DNA of 64,000 nt from Neisseria leonii (lineage in GTDB: Bacteria; Pseudomonadota; Gammaproteobacteria; Burkholderiales; Neisseriaceae): positions 558,001 to 622,000 of the forward strand of contig NZ_CP145606.1 in the NCBI RefSeq assembly GCF_028776105.2, in the 5' to 3' direction. The notes below the pieces were generated by a model. The model was not told where the DNA came from. It saw only the letters and a list, made by a program, of their open reading frames with translations, and ran no database searches. A program made the translations under genes and the position numbers. Position 1 is the first letter of the stretch; every line of letters begins with the position of its first letter. Shown here one piece after another: positions 37,307-47,046 of the stretch.

Positions 37307-38500
37307 ATGATTATTGAAGTAAATGTTCCCGTATTCGCAGAAAGCGTTACCGAAGGCACGCTGGTCGAATGGCATAAAAAAACCGGCGAAGCCGTTGCCC
37401 GCGACGAAGTATTGGTCGATATCGAAACCGACAAAGTAGTATTGGAAGTACCCGCCCCGCAAGCCGGTGTTTTGGTCGAAATTATTGTACAGAACGGTGA
37501 AACGGTTGAGTCGCAGCAAGTGATTGCCAAAATCGATACCGAAGCGGCCGCCTCAGCCGGTACCTCAGAAGAAAAAACGGCCTCTGCCGCGCCGCAGCAG
37601 GAAGAAAACAAACCCGCCGGCAACAACAGCCAAGCCGGTGTCGCCATGCCTGCGGCTGCCAAACTGGCCGCCGAAAAAGGCGTGGACATCAACAGCGTTC
37701 AGGGTTCCGGCCGCGACGGCCGTGTGCTGAAAGAAGACGTTGCCAACGCACAAGCTGCCCCCAAAGCCGCCGCACCGGCTGCGGCAGTTGCGCAAGGTGC
37801 ACGCCCCGAAGAACGCGTACCGATGAGCCGCCTGCGTGCCCGTGTTGCCGAGCGCCTGCTGGCTTCCCAGCAGGAAAACGCCATTCTCACCACATTCAAT
37901 GAAGTCAATATGAAGCCGGTGATGGATCTGCGCAACAAATACAAAGAAAAATTCGAAAAAGAGCATGGCGTCAAATTGGGCTTTATGTCCTTCTTCGTCA
38001 AAGCCGCCGTAGCTGCATTGAAAAAATTCCCGGTTGTCAATGCGTCCGTAGACGGAAAAGACATCGTTTACCACGGCTATTTCGACATCGGTATCGCCAT
38101 CGGCAGCCCGCGCGGCCTGGTCGTACCGATTCTGCGCGATGCCGATCAAATGAGTATTGCCGACATTGAAAAAGCCATCGTGGATTACGCTGTCAAAGCC
38201 AAAGACGGTAAAATCTCCTTGGACGATCTCACCGGCGGCACATTCTCCATTACCAACGGCGGTACATTCGGCTCCATGATGTCCACGCCCATCATCAACC
38301 CGCCGCAATCGGCCATTCTGGGTATGCACGCCACCAAAGAGCGCGCCGTAGTCGAAAACGGCCAAGTGGTTGTCCGTCCGATGATGTATCTGGCTCTGTC
38401 ATACGACCACCGCATCATCGACGGCCGCGAAGCCGTATTGACACTGGTTACCATCAAAGACCTGCTGGAAGATCCGGCCCGTTTGCTGCTGGATCTGTAA
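37307..38500 (+). CDS. sucB: dihydrolipoyllysine-residue succinyltransferase (E2)
   Basis: A 397-residue core enzyme of the 2-oxoglutarate dehydrogenase complex. The lipoyl domain covers residues 1-77 with the modified Lys43 in [10 protein letters not shown] Glu/Ala/Pro linker follows, then the peripheral subunit-binding domain ([20 protein letters not shown]) and the catalytic domain, with [12 protein letters not shown] carrying the catalytic His. There is a single lipoyl domain, as in E. coli SucB. A GGAG ribosome site precedes the ATG. Confidence 0.97.
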   Translation: MIIEVNVPVFAESVTEGTLVEWHKKTGEAVARDEVLVDIETDKVVLEVPAPQAGVLVEIIVQNGETVESQQVIAKIDTEAAASAGTSEEKTASAAPQQEENKPAGNNSQAGVAMPAAAKLAAEKGVDINSVQGSGRDGRVLKEDVANAQAAPKAAAPAAAVAQGARPEERVPMSRLRARVAERLLASQQENAILTTFNEVNMKPVMDLRNKYKEKFEKEHGVKLGFMSFFVKAAVAALKKFPVVNASVDGKDIVYHGYFDIGIAIGSPRGLVVPILRDADQMSIADIEKAIVDYAVKAKDGKISLDDLTGGTFSITNGGTFGSMMSTPIINPPQSAILGMHATKERAVVENGQVVVRPMMYLALSYDHRIIDGREAVLTLVTIKDLLEDPARLLLDL

Positions 38501-38508
38501 AACCCTGC

Positions 38509-38533
38509 GGACGGTGTAACTCAAACACCGTCC
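38509..38533 (+). terminator. hairpin after sucB
   Basis: GGACGGTGT and ACACCGTCC pair around a seven-base loop, followed by GGCCTTTATC. The weak T run suggests partial termination or mRNA protection. Confidence 0.5.
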
Positions 38534-38567
38534 GGCCTTTATCTGGCAAGCCGCCTCAGGAGGGCAG

Positions 38568-39323
38568 ATGAAAAAATTATGGACGGCAGCGGCTGTTTTG
38601 CTGGCGTTATCCGGCTGCGCCGCACCGCAGCAGCCGGTCAGCTATGAAGCTGCCGTACAGGCTGCTTCCGCTCCAATCGCCCGTACGAAAACGCAGCGTT
38701 ATGATTACGATGCCGCCAGCCGCCGCAGCGACCGTCCGGTTTCAGACGGCTTTTACCGTTTGGTAAAAGGCAGAACCATTACCGGCCGCCTGGCGGTACA
38801 GGATTTTTACGCATCGGGTCAGGCTCAAACTTCGCCTTTTATCTTGGCCGAAGGAGAATCGGCTGATAATTTTGTCGATACCCGTGCCGAAGGTTCGGTC
38901 AATTTCTATCTGCCGGACGGCACTTTGGTCCGTCATGCACGCTTCAAACAGGGCGAAGAAATCAGCAGCAACTATTACCGCAAAAAGCGGCTTTATCTGC
39001 ATACCGCAGGCCGCAGGAACGGTTATGTGCTGCTGTACAACACAGAAGGCGGCAAAGAGTTGGAAATCAGCGACTTGAAAGGCAGCGGACAGCATACCCG
39101 TTTTTACCACGATAACGGCCGTTTGGCCTTAGAGCAGAAAAACGGTGGCGAAGCCCGGGTATGGGACGAAAACGGCGAACCGATCAGTGAGGCCAGCCAC
39201 CCATACGAATATACCAAAATCCTCATGCGGATGCAGATTGCCACACGCCTGTTGTCGCTCTATACGGACGATTTGGACAAGGTCTTTACCGTTCCTGCCC
39301 AATCGGCCGAAGCCGTAAAATAG
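38568..39323 (+). CDS. hypothetical lipoprotein within the sucAB-lpdA run
   Basis: A 251-residue exported protein. The lipobox LSGC gives an acylated Cys17 after MKKLWTAAAVLLA. The mature part has short Tyr/Gly-rich repeats (GTLVRHARFKQGE, GQHTRFYHDNGRLALEQ, EARVWDENGEPISEA) that resemble MORN-like antitoxin/phospho-repeat proteins. Family not firmly recognised. A strong AGGAGG ribosome site precedes the start. Its place between E2 and E3 genes is unusual; it may simply use that transcript. A DUS encodes SDGF near residue 61. Confidence 0.8.
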   Translation: MKKLWTAAAVLLALSGCAAPQQPVSYEAAVQAASAPIARTKTQRYDYDAASRRSDRPVSDGFYRLVKGRTITGRLAVQDFYASGQAQTSPFILAEGESADNFVDTRAEGSVNFYLPDGTLVRHARFKQGEEISSNYYRKKRLYLHTAGRRNGYVLLYNTEGGKELEISDLKGSGQHTRFYHDNGRLALEQKNGGEARVWDENGEPISEASHPYEYTKILMRMQIATRLLSLYTDDLDKVFTVPAQSAEAVK

Positions 39324-39399
39324 GCGCACCCTTTTCAGACGGCCTGTCTCGCTTTCCTGCGTGCTCAGGCTTGGGATTTCATCGTTTTAAGGAAAAACT

Positions 39400-40833
39400 A
39401 TGTCTCAATTTGATGTTGTTGTCATCGGTGCCGGCCCCGGCGGCTATGTTGCCGCCATTCGTGCCGCACAACTGGGTTTCAAAACCGCCTGTATCGATGC
39501 AGGTGTCAATAAAGCGGGCGATGCGCCCGCACTCGGCGGTACCTGCCTGAATGTCGGCTGTATCCCGTCCAAAGCCTTGCTGCAATCAAGCGAACACTTC
39601 CATGCCGCACAGCATGATTTTGCCGAACACGGCATCAACTTGGGCGGGTTGTCGTTCGACGCGGCCAAAATGATTGTGCGCAAAGACGAAATCGTTACCA
39701 AACTCACCGGCGGTATCGGCTTTCTGTTCAAGAAAAACAAAGTGGAAAGCCTGCACGGCAGAGGTTCGTTTGCCGGTAAAAACGGCGATTTCTATCAAAT
39801 CGAAATCGACAACCAAGGCCAAAAAAACGTGGTGGAAGCCAAGCACGTGATTGTGGCCACCGGCTCCGTACCGCGTCCTCTGCCGCAGATTGCCATCGAC
39901 AATCAAAATGTTCTGGATAACGAAGGTGCGCTGAATCTGACTGCCGTACCGAAAAAACTCGGCATCATCGGCGCGGGCGTTATCGGTTTGGAAATGGGTT
40001 CGGTATGGAAGCGCGTCGGTTCGGACGTTACCATTCTGGAAGCCGCTCCGGCATTTTTGGCTGCGGCCGACCAGCAGATCGCCAAAGAGGCCTTGAAATA
40101 TTTCACAAAAGAGCAGGGGCTGGCTATTGAGCTGGGCGTGAAAATCGGCGACATCAAAAATGAAGGCAACGGCGTGAGCGTGGCTTTTGAAACAGCCACA
40201 GGCGAAGCCAAAACCGAAGTATTCGACAAACTGATTGTCGCCATCGGCCGTATTCCGAACACTCAAGGCCTGAATGCCGAAGCAGTAGGCCTGGAAAAAG
40301 ACGAACGCGGCTTTATCAAAGTAGACGGCGACTGCAAAACCAACCTGCCCAATGTGTGGGCAGTCGGCGACGTGGTACGCGGCCCGATGCTGGCGCACAA
40401 AGCGAGCGATGAGGGCGTGGCCGTAGCCGAACGCATTGCCGGTCAGAAGCCGCATATCGACTTCAACAATGTGCCGTTTGTGATTTATACCGACCCCGAA
40501 ATCGCATGGGTGGGCAAAACCGAAGAACAGTTGAAAGCCGAAGGTGTCGAGTACAAAAAAGGCACATCGGGTTTCGGTGCCAACGGCCGCGCGCTGGCTT
40601 TGGGCAAAGCCAAAGGCACGGTTAAAGTTCTGGCCGATGCCAAAACCGACCGTATCTTAGGCGTGCACATGATCGGTCCCGTCGTCAGCGAACTGATTTC
40701 CGAAGGCGTGATGAGCTTGGAATTTTCTGCCAGCAGCGAAGACATCGCCCGCATTATCCATGCCCATCCGACTCTGGCCGAAGTGGTACACGAAGCCGCG
40801 CTGGCTGCCGATAAGCGCGCGCTGCACGGCTAA
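39400..40833 (+). CDS. lpdA: dihydrolipoyl dehydrogenase (E3)
   Basis: A 477-residue FAD enzyme that reoxidises dihydrolipoamide with NAD+ for the 2-oxo acid dehydrogenases. The FAD motif GAGPGG starts at residue 10. The redox disulfide is [13 protein letters not shown] with Cys49 and Cys54, and the NAD motif is [13 protein letters not shown]. The active-site His-Glu pair is in [13 protein letters not shown] near the C-terminus. No N-terminal lipoyl domain, unlike some neisserial E3 proteins. Ends at a DUS terminator. Confidence 0.97.
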   Translation: MSQFDVVVIGAGPGGYVAAIRAAQLGFKTACIDAGVNKAGDAPALGGTCLNVGCIPSKALLQSSEHFHAAQHDFAEHGINLGGLSFDAAKMIVRKDEIVTKLTGGIGFLFKKNKVESLHGRGSFAGKNGDFYQIEIDNQGQKNVVEAKHVIVATGSVPRPLPQIAIDNQNVLDNEGALNLTAVPKKLGIIGAGVIGLEMGSVWKRVGSDVTILEAAPAFLAAADQQIAKEALKYFTKEQGLAIELGVKIGDIKNEGNGVSVAFETATGEAKTEVFDKLIVAIGRIPNTQGLNAEAVGLEKDERGFIKVDGDCKTNLPNVWAVGDVVRGPMLAHKASDEGVAVAERIAGQKPHIDFNNVPFVIYTDPEIAWVGKTEEQLKAEGVEYKKGTSGFGANGRALALGKAKGTVKVLADAKTDRILGVHMIGPVVSELISEGVMSLEFSASSEDIARIIHAHPTLAEVVHEAALAADKRALHG

Positions 40834-40852
40834 GCGGCTCCCGCCATTCATC

Positions 40853-40900
40853 AGGCCGTCTGAAAACACCGTTCCTAACGGTTTTCAGACGGCCTTTTTT
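40853..40900 (+). terminator. DUS terminator of the sucAB-lpdA run
   Basis: AGGCCGTCTGAAAACACCG pairs with CGGTTTTCAGACGGCCT, then six T residues. It has all the parts of a rho-independent terminator. Confidence 0.85.
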
Positions 40901-40954
40901 CACGATTTCAACCATCGATTGAAATCTCATGGCTGAACGCAGTTTCTATGTTAC

Positions 40955-40978
40955 CTTTAACGTGATTTTATGTTAAAG
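40955..40978. promoter_or_regulatory. perfect dyad upstream of hisZ, possible operator
   Basis: CTTTAAC, ten bases, then GTTAAAG. The AT-rich dyad sits about 70 bases before the hisZ start. It could be a repressor site or part of the promoter. Confidence 0.35.
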
Positions 40979-41049
40979 TCTGGCTTTAAAAACTCAACAG
41001 AATGTTTAAGCGCAGCCTGACTGCCTTGATACATTCGCCAAATCCGCCC

Positions 41050-42198
41050 ATGCAGTCTTGGCAGCTCCCAGAATACATCGCCGACATCCTGCCCAACAGC
41101 GCACGCCATTTGGAAAGCGCGAAAGAGCAGTTGCTGGCACTTTTCCGCTCGCACGGCTTCGAACTCGTACATCCGCCGCTGATGGAGTACAGCGCATCGC
41201 TGCTGACCCATATTGATGCGGGTCTGTCGCTCAAAACCATTCGGATTGTCGATCAAATCAGCGGCCGCCAGCTCGGTATCCGTGCCGATATAACGCCGCA
41301 GGTGGCGCGTATCGATGCCCATCTGCTGTCGGCCAACCGTGGCATCAACCGTTTGTGTTATGCCGGTTCCGTGCTGCACGCGCGGCCGGAAGGTTTTTTG
41401 AATACGCGCGAGCCGTTGCAGGTGGGGGCAGAACTGTACGGCTATGAAGGCATTGCGGCCGACATCGAATTAATCGGCCTGATGCTGGACAGCCTGAAAA
41501 TCGGCAGCCCGGACGATTTGCTGTTATCTTTGGGGCATTTGGGCATCTTCCGTGCGCTGGCCGCCGCCGCCGGTTTGGATTCGGAACAGTCCGCCGCACT
41601 TTTACCGCTTATGCAGGATAAGGACACCGAAGCCGTTGCCGCACTTACGGCACAGTGGCCGGTAGGCAGTGTATGGCAGAAAGCATTTGCATTACTGCCC
41701 AAACTGTACGGCGGGCGCGAAATATTGTCCCGGGCGCGGACGCAGCTGCCCGATCTGCCTGCCGTCGCCCATGCACTGGACGCTTTGGAGGCCGTCTGCA
41801 CTGCCTTCCCGCAACAGCCGGTACACATCGACTTGTCCGAGTTGCGCGCCGACAGCTACCATACCGGCCTGCTGTACGCCGCTTACGGCAGTCATGCACA
41901 TGACGCGCTGGCGCGCGGCGGCCGTTACGACGGCTTGGGCAAATACTTCGGCACAGCACGCCCCGCCACCGGATTCAGCTTCGATTTGCGCAAATTTCTG
42001 GGCAAGCTGCCCAAAGCCGAACGCGGGCAGGCCATTGCTGTGGCACAGCGCGATGTCCGGCGGGCAGCCGCAGAAATCGAACGGCTGCGTGCCCAGGGGG
42101 AAACCGTCGTTATCGACTACGGTTTGCCGTGCAATCAGACGCAAAACAGCAGCCGGCGGCTGATCGAGCAAGACGGACAGTGGTTGGTCTGCGAATAA
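41050..42198 (+). CDS. hisZ: ATP phosphoribosyltransferase regulatory subunit HisZ
   Basis: A 382-residue catalytically inactive HisRS-like protein. In bacteria with short-form HisG it joins HisG to make the first enzyme of histidine synthesis and gives feedback control. The class II synthetase-like motifs are visible: motif 1 region FELVHPPLMEYSASL, motif 2 LGIRADITPQVARIDAH, and RGGRYDGLGKYFG. It lacks the C-terminal anticodon domain of HisRS. The start at 41050 (MQSWQLPEYIADILP) fits the family; a 16-residue extension is possible. hisG is not in the window. purA follows. Confidence 0.9.
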   Translation: MQSWQLPEYIADILPNSARHLESAKEQLLALFRSHGFELVHPPLMEYSASLLTHIDAGLSLKTIRIVDQISGRQLGIRADITPQVARIDAHLLSANRGINRLCYAGSVLHARPEGFLNTREPLQVGAELYGYEGIAADIELIGLMLDSLKIGSPDDLLLSLGHLGIFRALAAAAGLDSEQSAALLPLMQDKDTEAVAALTAQWPVGSVWQKAFALLPKLYGGREILSRARTQLPDLPAVAHALDALEAVCTAFPQQPVHIDLSELRADSYHTGLLYAAYGSHAHDALARGGRYDGLGKYFGTARPATGFSFDLRKFLGKLPKAERGQAIAVAQRDVRRAAAEIERLRAQGETVVIDYGLPCNQTQNSSRRLIEQDGQWLVCE

Positions 42199-42272
42199 TT
42201 TCTCCGGCAAACCGGCGGTATTTCAGACGGCCTCCCGGAATGCCGAACCTTTTCAACATCAGCATTAGGTAA

Positions 42273-43577
<1,305 letters not shown>

Positions 43578-43600
43578 GCAATCAGCACCAACCCGATACA

Positions 43601-43628
43601 AACCGGCCGTTACGGCCGGTTTTCTTTT
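43601..43628 (+). terminator. rho-independent terminator of purA
   Basis: AACCGGCCGT and ACGGCCGGTT with almost no loop, then TTCTTTT. Not a DUS hairpin. Confidence 0.85.
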
Positions 43629-43963
43629 CTCATCAACGTATTTCCATTTCAGAGACCTGCCTGATCCGCTCAATTTCTGATTTGAGTATGGTTCGGCGGC
43701 TAGAAAAGGGCATCAGGCATCATCAATACAGCAAAACCGGCCGGAGTGGAAACGTATTGAACCGGGCAGGGGCTTTCCATCTTTTTGAAATTCAGACGGC
43801 CTTTATGTGCCGATATGGTTTCCCGATACTGGTCTAACCCTCCCGGCGTGAAAACCTGGAGGGGAGGGCAGCCGTTTGAAATTGTGCAGGATTCCTGTCA
43901 AGTTTCAGCAGATATGCCTGTATCCATCGGCTTTTTGGCCGTCTGAATATCAAGATTTAAAAT
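43629..43963. other. intergenic stretch without a gene
   Basis: About 335 bases between the purA terminator and the terminator of the amino-acid-binding gene. It holds a half-DUS near 43795 and another near 43938. Both strands were read and no plausible coding frame, tRNA or known repeat was found. Confidence 0.5.
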
Positions 43964-43993
43964 AAAAAAACCAACCCGAATCGGGTTGGTTTC
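43964..43993 (-). terminator. rho-independent terminator of the amino-acid-binding protein gene
   Basis: On the minus strand, AACCAACCCGA and TCGGGTTGGTT form an 11-bp stem followed by a T run (seen as A7 on the plus strand). It is 15 bases beyond the stop. Confidence 0.9.
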
Positions 43994-44007
43994 TATAGGC
44001 AGCCGGT

Positions 44008-44799
44008 TTATTTGGCAAAGTATTTCGCGGCAACCGCATCATATTCGCCTGATTCACGTACTGCTTTCAAGGCATTGTTCAGCATTTCCAAAGTCGCCGT
44101 ATCGCCTTTGCGCACCGCAAAACCGTAGTTTTCCACCTCGAAATCCGGTACGGTAATCATGCTGAAACCTTTGTTTTCATTGTTTTTGACATAGTTTGCA
44201 ATCACTGCGCTGTCGCTGATGACCGCATCCAAGCCGCCGTTTTCCAACTCTTTGATCACCAAGGGCAGGCTCTCGAAGCGGGCGATTTTACTGCTGTCGT
44301 TCCCCAAAATCTTGCCAGCGGCAAAATCACCGGTTTGGCCGGTAACGACACCGACTCGGTTGGCCTGTTTCAAATCTTCAACCGATTGAATATTTTTACC
44401 TTGCGGTACCAAAATCACTTGGGTAATTTCAAAGTAGGGGGTAGAGAAATCCATAGACTGCTTACGCTCGTCGGTAATCGTTACGGCAGAGGCCAGAATA
44501 TCCACATCACCGTTACCCAAAGCAGCAAACAGGCTGTCCCACGGCTGATGTTTGAATTCGACTTGGAAATTGCCTGCCTTAGCCATGGCATTCACCAAAT
44601 CCACATCGAAACCTTCGATATTATTGTTAGCGTCCATGGATTCAAAAGGGGCAAATTCCGCATTCATCGCCACCCGGTAAACTTTACCTTCTGCCGCAGC
44701 AGGTGCAGAAGCCTGCTGCGAAGCCGATTGACCGCCGCAGCCGGCCATAAACAGTACAGAACAGGCCAAGGCACCCGCCAACCATTTTTTCATATTCAT
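44008..44799 (-). CDS. polar amino-acid ABC transporter substrate-binding lipoprotein
   Basis: A 263-residue family 3 solute-binding protein. The lipobox MAGC gives acylated Cys21, then a Gln/Ser/Ala-rich spacer. The fold markers are FAPFESMDANNNIEGFDVDL, then LFAALGNGDVDILASAVTIT and the C-terminal YGFAVRKGD. Homologues bind glutamine, cystine, arginine or related amino acids; the ligand cannot be fixed here. No permease or ATPase gene is adjacent, so the partner complex is encoded elsewhere. The ribosome site AAGGAACAC precedes the first of two ATGs. Confidence 0.88.
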   Translation of the reverse strand: MNMKKWLAGALACSVLFMAGCGGQSASQQASAPAAAEGKVYRVAMNAEFAPFESMDANNNIEGFDVDLVNAMAKAGNFQVEFKHQPWDSLFAALGNGDVDILASAVTITDERKQSMDFSTPYFEITQVILVPQGKNIQSVEDLKQANRVGVVTGQTGDFAAGKILGNDSSKIARFESLPLVIKELENGGLDAVISDSAVIANYVKNNENKGFSMITVPDFEVENYGFAVRKGDTATLEMLNNALKAVRESGEYDAVAAKYFAK

Positions 44800-44871
44800 G
44801 TTCAGTGTTCCTTACAATCAGAAAGAATCAGTCGTGAAGTTTAACACGTTTTTCAGTAAACTCGGAAAATC

Positions 44872-45120
44872 TTACGATTGCTCGCGAAAAAAAGCATAGG
44901 TAACATCGTGGAACAAGTCTGTTTGCGGATGCTCTTCATAGCTCAGACGTGCCAGCTCATCTTCAAACGCCAATTGCACCGCCTCGACCACATCGGCAGC
45001 CGTATCCGCGGGCAGGCCGCGTATCATGCCTTTCAACGCTGTCGCCAAGACACGGTTCTGCATACGCAGTACATCATTGGCTTCTTCCAAATATTCCAAA
45101 CGTTCATCAATATTGTGCAT
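44872..45120 (-). CDS. small hypothetical protein, acidic and helical
   Basis: An 82-residue protein of unknown family. The N-terminus (MHNIDERLEYLEEANDVLRMQN) is a strong short coiled coil, followed by a second helix pair (ALKGMIRGLP, VVEAVQLAFEDELARL). No signal peptide or membrane segment. The start ATG at 45118-45120 has GGGAAAG upstream; a TTG just before it is less likely. It is divergent from the gene at 45197, and both may be neisserial conserved hypotheticals. Confidence 0.6.
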   Translation of the reverse strand: MHNIDERLEYLEEANDVLRMQNRVLATALKGMIRGLPADTAADVVEAVQLAFEDELARLSYEEHPQTDLFHDVTYAFFREQS

Positions 45121-45196
45121 CAATCTTTCCCTGAATTTCTGTTAAAATAAACAGTTATTATATGTCTAATACATTGAAAAAAGAAAGAACACAGCC

Positions 45197-45916
45197 ATGA
45201 TCCACCCCGACAAAACCACAAACCGGCCGGCCGATGAAAGCAGCGATTGGGAAACATCCCTGCAACAATTACGCGCCAACCGCACCCGTCGGCCGCAAGC
45301 AGAACCTGCTGTTTCTATCCGCAACCATACTGCCCACAGCCAAAACGCCGATCACCGCCGTGTCTTGCAGGAATATTTACAGCAGTGGCAGCAACAGCAC
45401 AACAGCAAGATCCCAGATCCGGAAAGTAGTGAACACGATGCTGCTGTGTTATTACAGGAAGATTGGCTGGCTGCACAAAATGCTATTCAAGGCGAAGTAC
45501 CGCCGCAGGCCGTGCTGAACACGCAAACAGTTTGGATCAATCCCAAGCGGCACACACCGCCGGAAGAAAATCTACCGAAAACAGAAGAGACCGTTGCTAC
45601 TGACGAACCGCAATGGGAAGCACTGCCGGTCAGCGTCAATGTACTGGATCCGAAAGCCGTAGCACAAAATCAACCCGTATTCTGCCTGTCGGAACAGGAA
45701 TTGATGCAGCGGCTGACCCAACGCCTGCTGCCGCACTTGACCGATGCAGTAAACGGTATGGTGCGCACTGCTATCCAAAAACAGGCCGCCACTCTGACTT
45801 ATCAATTACAAAAAAATCTGAGCGAAGAAACCCCGTCATTGGTTCAGGAAATCTTGGATTACAATTTGAAAGCGACCTTGGCCGAAATTAAATATCATCT
45901 AAAACTCAAACGCTGA
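45197..45916 (+). CDS. hypothetical protein, Gln-rich with helical C-terminus
   Basis: A 239-residue soluble protein not recognised. Residues 1-130 are polar and low-complexity (rich in Gln, Asn, Pro, Arg) and likely disordered. Residues 150-239 are helical, with SEQELMQRLTQRLLPHL and LVQEILDYNLKATLAEIKYH. No signal peptide. It has an AAGAAAGAAC ribosome site. G+C is a little below that of neighbouring genes. Function cannot be inferred. Confidence 0.6.
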   Translation: MIHPDKTTNRPADESSDWETSLQQLRANRTRRPQAEPAVSIRNHTAHSQNADHRRVLQEYLQQWQQQHNSKIPDPESSEHDAAVLLQEDWLAAQNAIQGEVPPQAVLNTQTVWINPKRHTPPEENLPKTEETVATDEPQWEALPVSVNVLDPKAVAQNQPVFCLSEQELMQRLTQRLLPHLTDAVNGMVRTAIQKQAATLTYQLQKNLSEETPSLVQEILDYNLKATLAEIKYHLKLKR

Positions 45917-46072
45917 AACCAACACAGAATTATTGATAAGTGCAAAAATATCGGCAGTGTTGGCGGCGGTTTGCAGAGTGGTTTTGCCGCCTAGGTATTA
46001 CGTCCGTCAGGCGGATGTAAGTCTAGCATAAAATTTTACATAATATACATTATACGAACTTGAATTTGCACC

Positions 46073-46186
46073 TTAATTACCCACCGTCTTGGCCAGCGCA
46101 TCAAAATACAGATCCTTGATAAAGTCCCGGCCACAATCCCTTGCTCTTGGAAATTCAAGTGCGGCATCAAGATTGGGAACATGCAT
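46073..46186 (-). pseudogene. 37-codon frame, possible remnant of a lost gene
   Basis: A minus-strand frame starting at ATG 46184-46186 reads MHVPNLDAALEFPRARDCG and ends YFDALAKTVGN. The composition looks protein-like, but it has no ribosome site and starts beside a DUS. It is the only sign of coding in the 326-base gap 45917-46242, whose other part (45917-46060) is AT-rich with nothing recognised. Confidence 0.25.
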
Positions 46187-46190
46187 AAAA

Positions 46191-46218
46191 GCCGTCTGAA
46201 TGGGGAATTTCAGACGGC
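46191..46218. terminator. DUS hairpin downstream of bamD
   Basis: GCCGTCTGAA and TTCAGACGGC with an eight-base loop, 25 bases past the bamD stop. Confidence 0.65.
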
Positions 46219-46242
46219 CTCGGTGTTCCTAGTGCGGCATGT

Positions 46243-47046
46243 TTATTTCCAGTAACGCCACCACGGAATGATTTCCGACGACCATTCTTTTTCCAAGAAC
46301 GGGCTTTGCGGGAAGTTTTTCGCCAGAATACGGCGGGTGTCGTCAGCCAATTGGGTACGTCCCATTTTTTGATACGAAAACACCATAATTGCCAGCGACT
46401 CTTCGACAAAACGGGTATTGCGGAAGTTCTGCAGGATGTTTTGAGCGCGTTTGGCTGCTGCCAGATAGGCTCCGCGACGGGCATAATAGCGGGCAATCGA
46501 GATTTCGTTACCGGCCAGGGCATCGACCAGTTTGCCCATGCGTTCGGTGGCATCGGGAACGTATCTGCTGTCGGGATAACGCTGGATCAGCTCGGCAAAC
46601 GCACGGTAGGCATCGCGGTTGGCCTGCGGGTCGCGGTCGGACCAGTCCTGAGAGGCCAGACGGTTTAAGAAAGACTGATCCTCATTGAACAATACCAAGC
46701 CTTTGAGATACAAAGCATAATCCATGCTCGGGTGTTGCGGGTGCAGACGCTGGAAACGTTCGATGGCGGCCAAGGCTTTGGCTTGTTCTTCATCTTTATA
46801 ATACGCATAAGCGGTATCCAGCTGGGCCTGCTGGGCAAAGCGGCCTTGCGGGAAGCGCGATTCCAGCAGTTCATATAACTTGATGGCTCGCGTATAATTG
46901 TTACTGTTCAGCTCGTCTTGCGCTTCGGCGTACAGGCGTTCCACAGGCCAGTCTTGGGTAATCTGCGCATCTTTATCGGCTGTACCGGTATTGGCGCAAC
47001 CGCCCAAAATCACGCTTAATGCGGCAACTAAAAGAATTTTTTTCAT
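46243..47046 (-). CDS. bamD: outer membrane assembly lipoprotein BamD (ComL)
   Basis: A 267-residue lipoprotein of the BAM complex, which inserts beta-barrel proteins into the outer membrane. The neisserial homologue was named ComL for its role in transformation. Signal peptide MKKILLVAALSVI ends in lipobox LGGC, with acylated Cys17. The rest is built of five TPR-like helical repeats, including RLYAEAQDELNSNNYTRAI and ALAAIERFQRLHPQHP. Start codon at 47044-47046. Its ATG shares three bases with the divergent rluD ATG. Confidence 0.95.
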   Translation of the reverse strand: MKKILLVAALSVILGGCANTGTADKDAQITQDWPVERLYAEAQDELNSNNYTRAIKLYELLESRFPQGRFAQQAQLDTAYAYYKDEEQAKALAAIERFQRLHPQHPSMDYALYLKGLVLFNEDQSFLNRLASQDWSDRDPQANRDAYRAFAELIQRYPDSRYVPDATERMGKLVDALAGNEISIARYYARRGAYLAAAKRAQNILQNFRNTRFVEESLAIMVFSYQKMGRTQLADDTRRILAKNFPQSPFLEKEWSSEIIPWWRYWK

